Positions 5,638-5,770 of a stretch of 5,770 bases of DNA are shown one piece after another. The stretch comes from Clostridia bacterium. GTDB lineage: Bacteria; Bacillota; Clostridia; UBA1381. Location: NCBI GenBank assembly GCA_017380475.1, contig JAFODX010000043.1, positions 1-5,770 of the forward strand, read 5' to 3'. The notes beneath the pieces are model-generated. The model searched no databases and was not told where the DNA came from. It was given only the letters and a program-made list of their open reading frames with translations. The position numbers were made by a program, and so were the translations under genes. Within the stretch, counting starts at the first letter, position 1, and each line of letters opens with the position of its first letter.

Positions 5638-5770
5638 TTAACGCTGTTTGCGTTTCTTAACAAGTATATTTGCCAGAACCACAGCCGCCACGCCTGAGAT
5701 GAGCTTTCCCAGAACAACGTGCAGTGTGTATTCAGGCTTGAACGACATCGTAAACGCCATATGCAACATC
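5638..5770 (-). CDS. C-terminal end of a membrane protein, possibly an EutH-like transporter
   Basis: Only the last 43 residues are in the window; the reading frame continues past the right edge. The fragment has a short MAFTMSFKPEYTLH stretch, one hydrophobic segment (about 16-37, HVVLGKLISGVAAVVLANILV) and a basic tail KKRKQR ending at TAA (5638-5640). This fits the last transmembrane helix of a multi-pass transporter with a cytoplasmic positive end. The pattern 'AFT-x-F-x-P-E-Y ... GKLISG-x-A-A' reminds me of the C-terminus of EutH-type ethanolamine permeases, but so short a fragment cannot settle it. The gene lies 22 nt upstream of the GH29 gene on the same strand with no promoter or terminator between, so the two are probably co-transcribed. 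It may import a substrate linked to the fucosidase. Confidence 0.6.
   Translation of the reverse strand, partial: MLHMAFTMSFKPEYTLHVVLGKLISGVAAVVLANILVKKRKQR

Noticed and set aside
5640..5654. Hairpin AACGC-AAACA-GCGTT at the end of the membrane-protein gene as a terminator.
   Set aside because: The stem has only five pairs and is followed by AATATAATTAAAGG rather than a T-run.

Overview
The window looks like chromosomal DNA from a low-to-moderate GC Gram-positive anaerobe, most likely a gut Clostridia (Eubacteriales) member. This is an inference from several signs: strong purine-rich ribosome binding sites (GAGGTG about six bases before ATG), textbook sigma-A promoters, compact hairpin-plus-T-run terminators, a DUF3343 protein paired with a class V aminotransferase, and a glycosidase with no signal peptide. 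No rRNA, tRNA, CRISPR, IS element, phage or toxin gene was seen. Most genes are on the minus strand; only argG is on the plus strand.

Layout, left to right. (1) 1-595, minus: the N-terminal half of a cysteine desulfurase-family PLP enzyme that runs off the left edge. (2) 582-827, minus: a small DUF3343 (putative Se/S carrier-like) protein whose 3' end overlaps the desulfurase start by 14 nt. (3) 872-901: a terminator at the stop codon of ruvC. (4) 900-1403, minus: ruvC, the Holliday junction endonuclease. (5) 1404-1579: a dense divergent control region. It holds overlapping ruvC and argG promoters whose perfect TATAAT boxes form a palindrome, plus a tandem pair of ARG-box-like sites 21 bp apart, centre to centre, inside the ruvC leader. 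(6) 1580-2800, plus: argG, argininosuccinate synthase, without argH beside it. (7) 2808-2840: a bidirectional terminator between convergent genes. (8) 2839-3755, minus: a multi-pass PAP2-family phosphatase with its own promoter, whose -35 lies in the terminator hairpin of the gene upstream. (9) 3828-5615, minus: a GH29 alpha-L-fucosidase-like enzyme. (10) 5638-5770, minus: the C-terminal end of a membrane protein, weakly EutH-like, 22 nt upstream of the fucosidase and probably in the same operon.

The genes form several independent units rather than one pathway: a sulfur/selenium-handling pair, a DNA-repair gene, an arginine-biosynthesis gene, a lipid or polyprenyl phosphate phosphatase, and a sugar-release operon. 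No wholly new multi-gene system is visible. The most interesting part is the ruvC/argG intergenic region, where the arrangement suggests that arginine-responsive regulation of argG could also affect ruvC.
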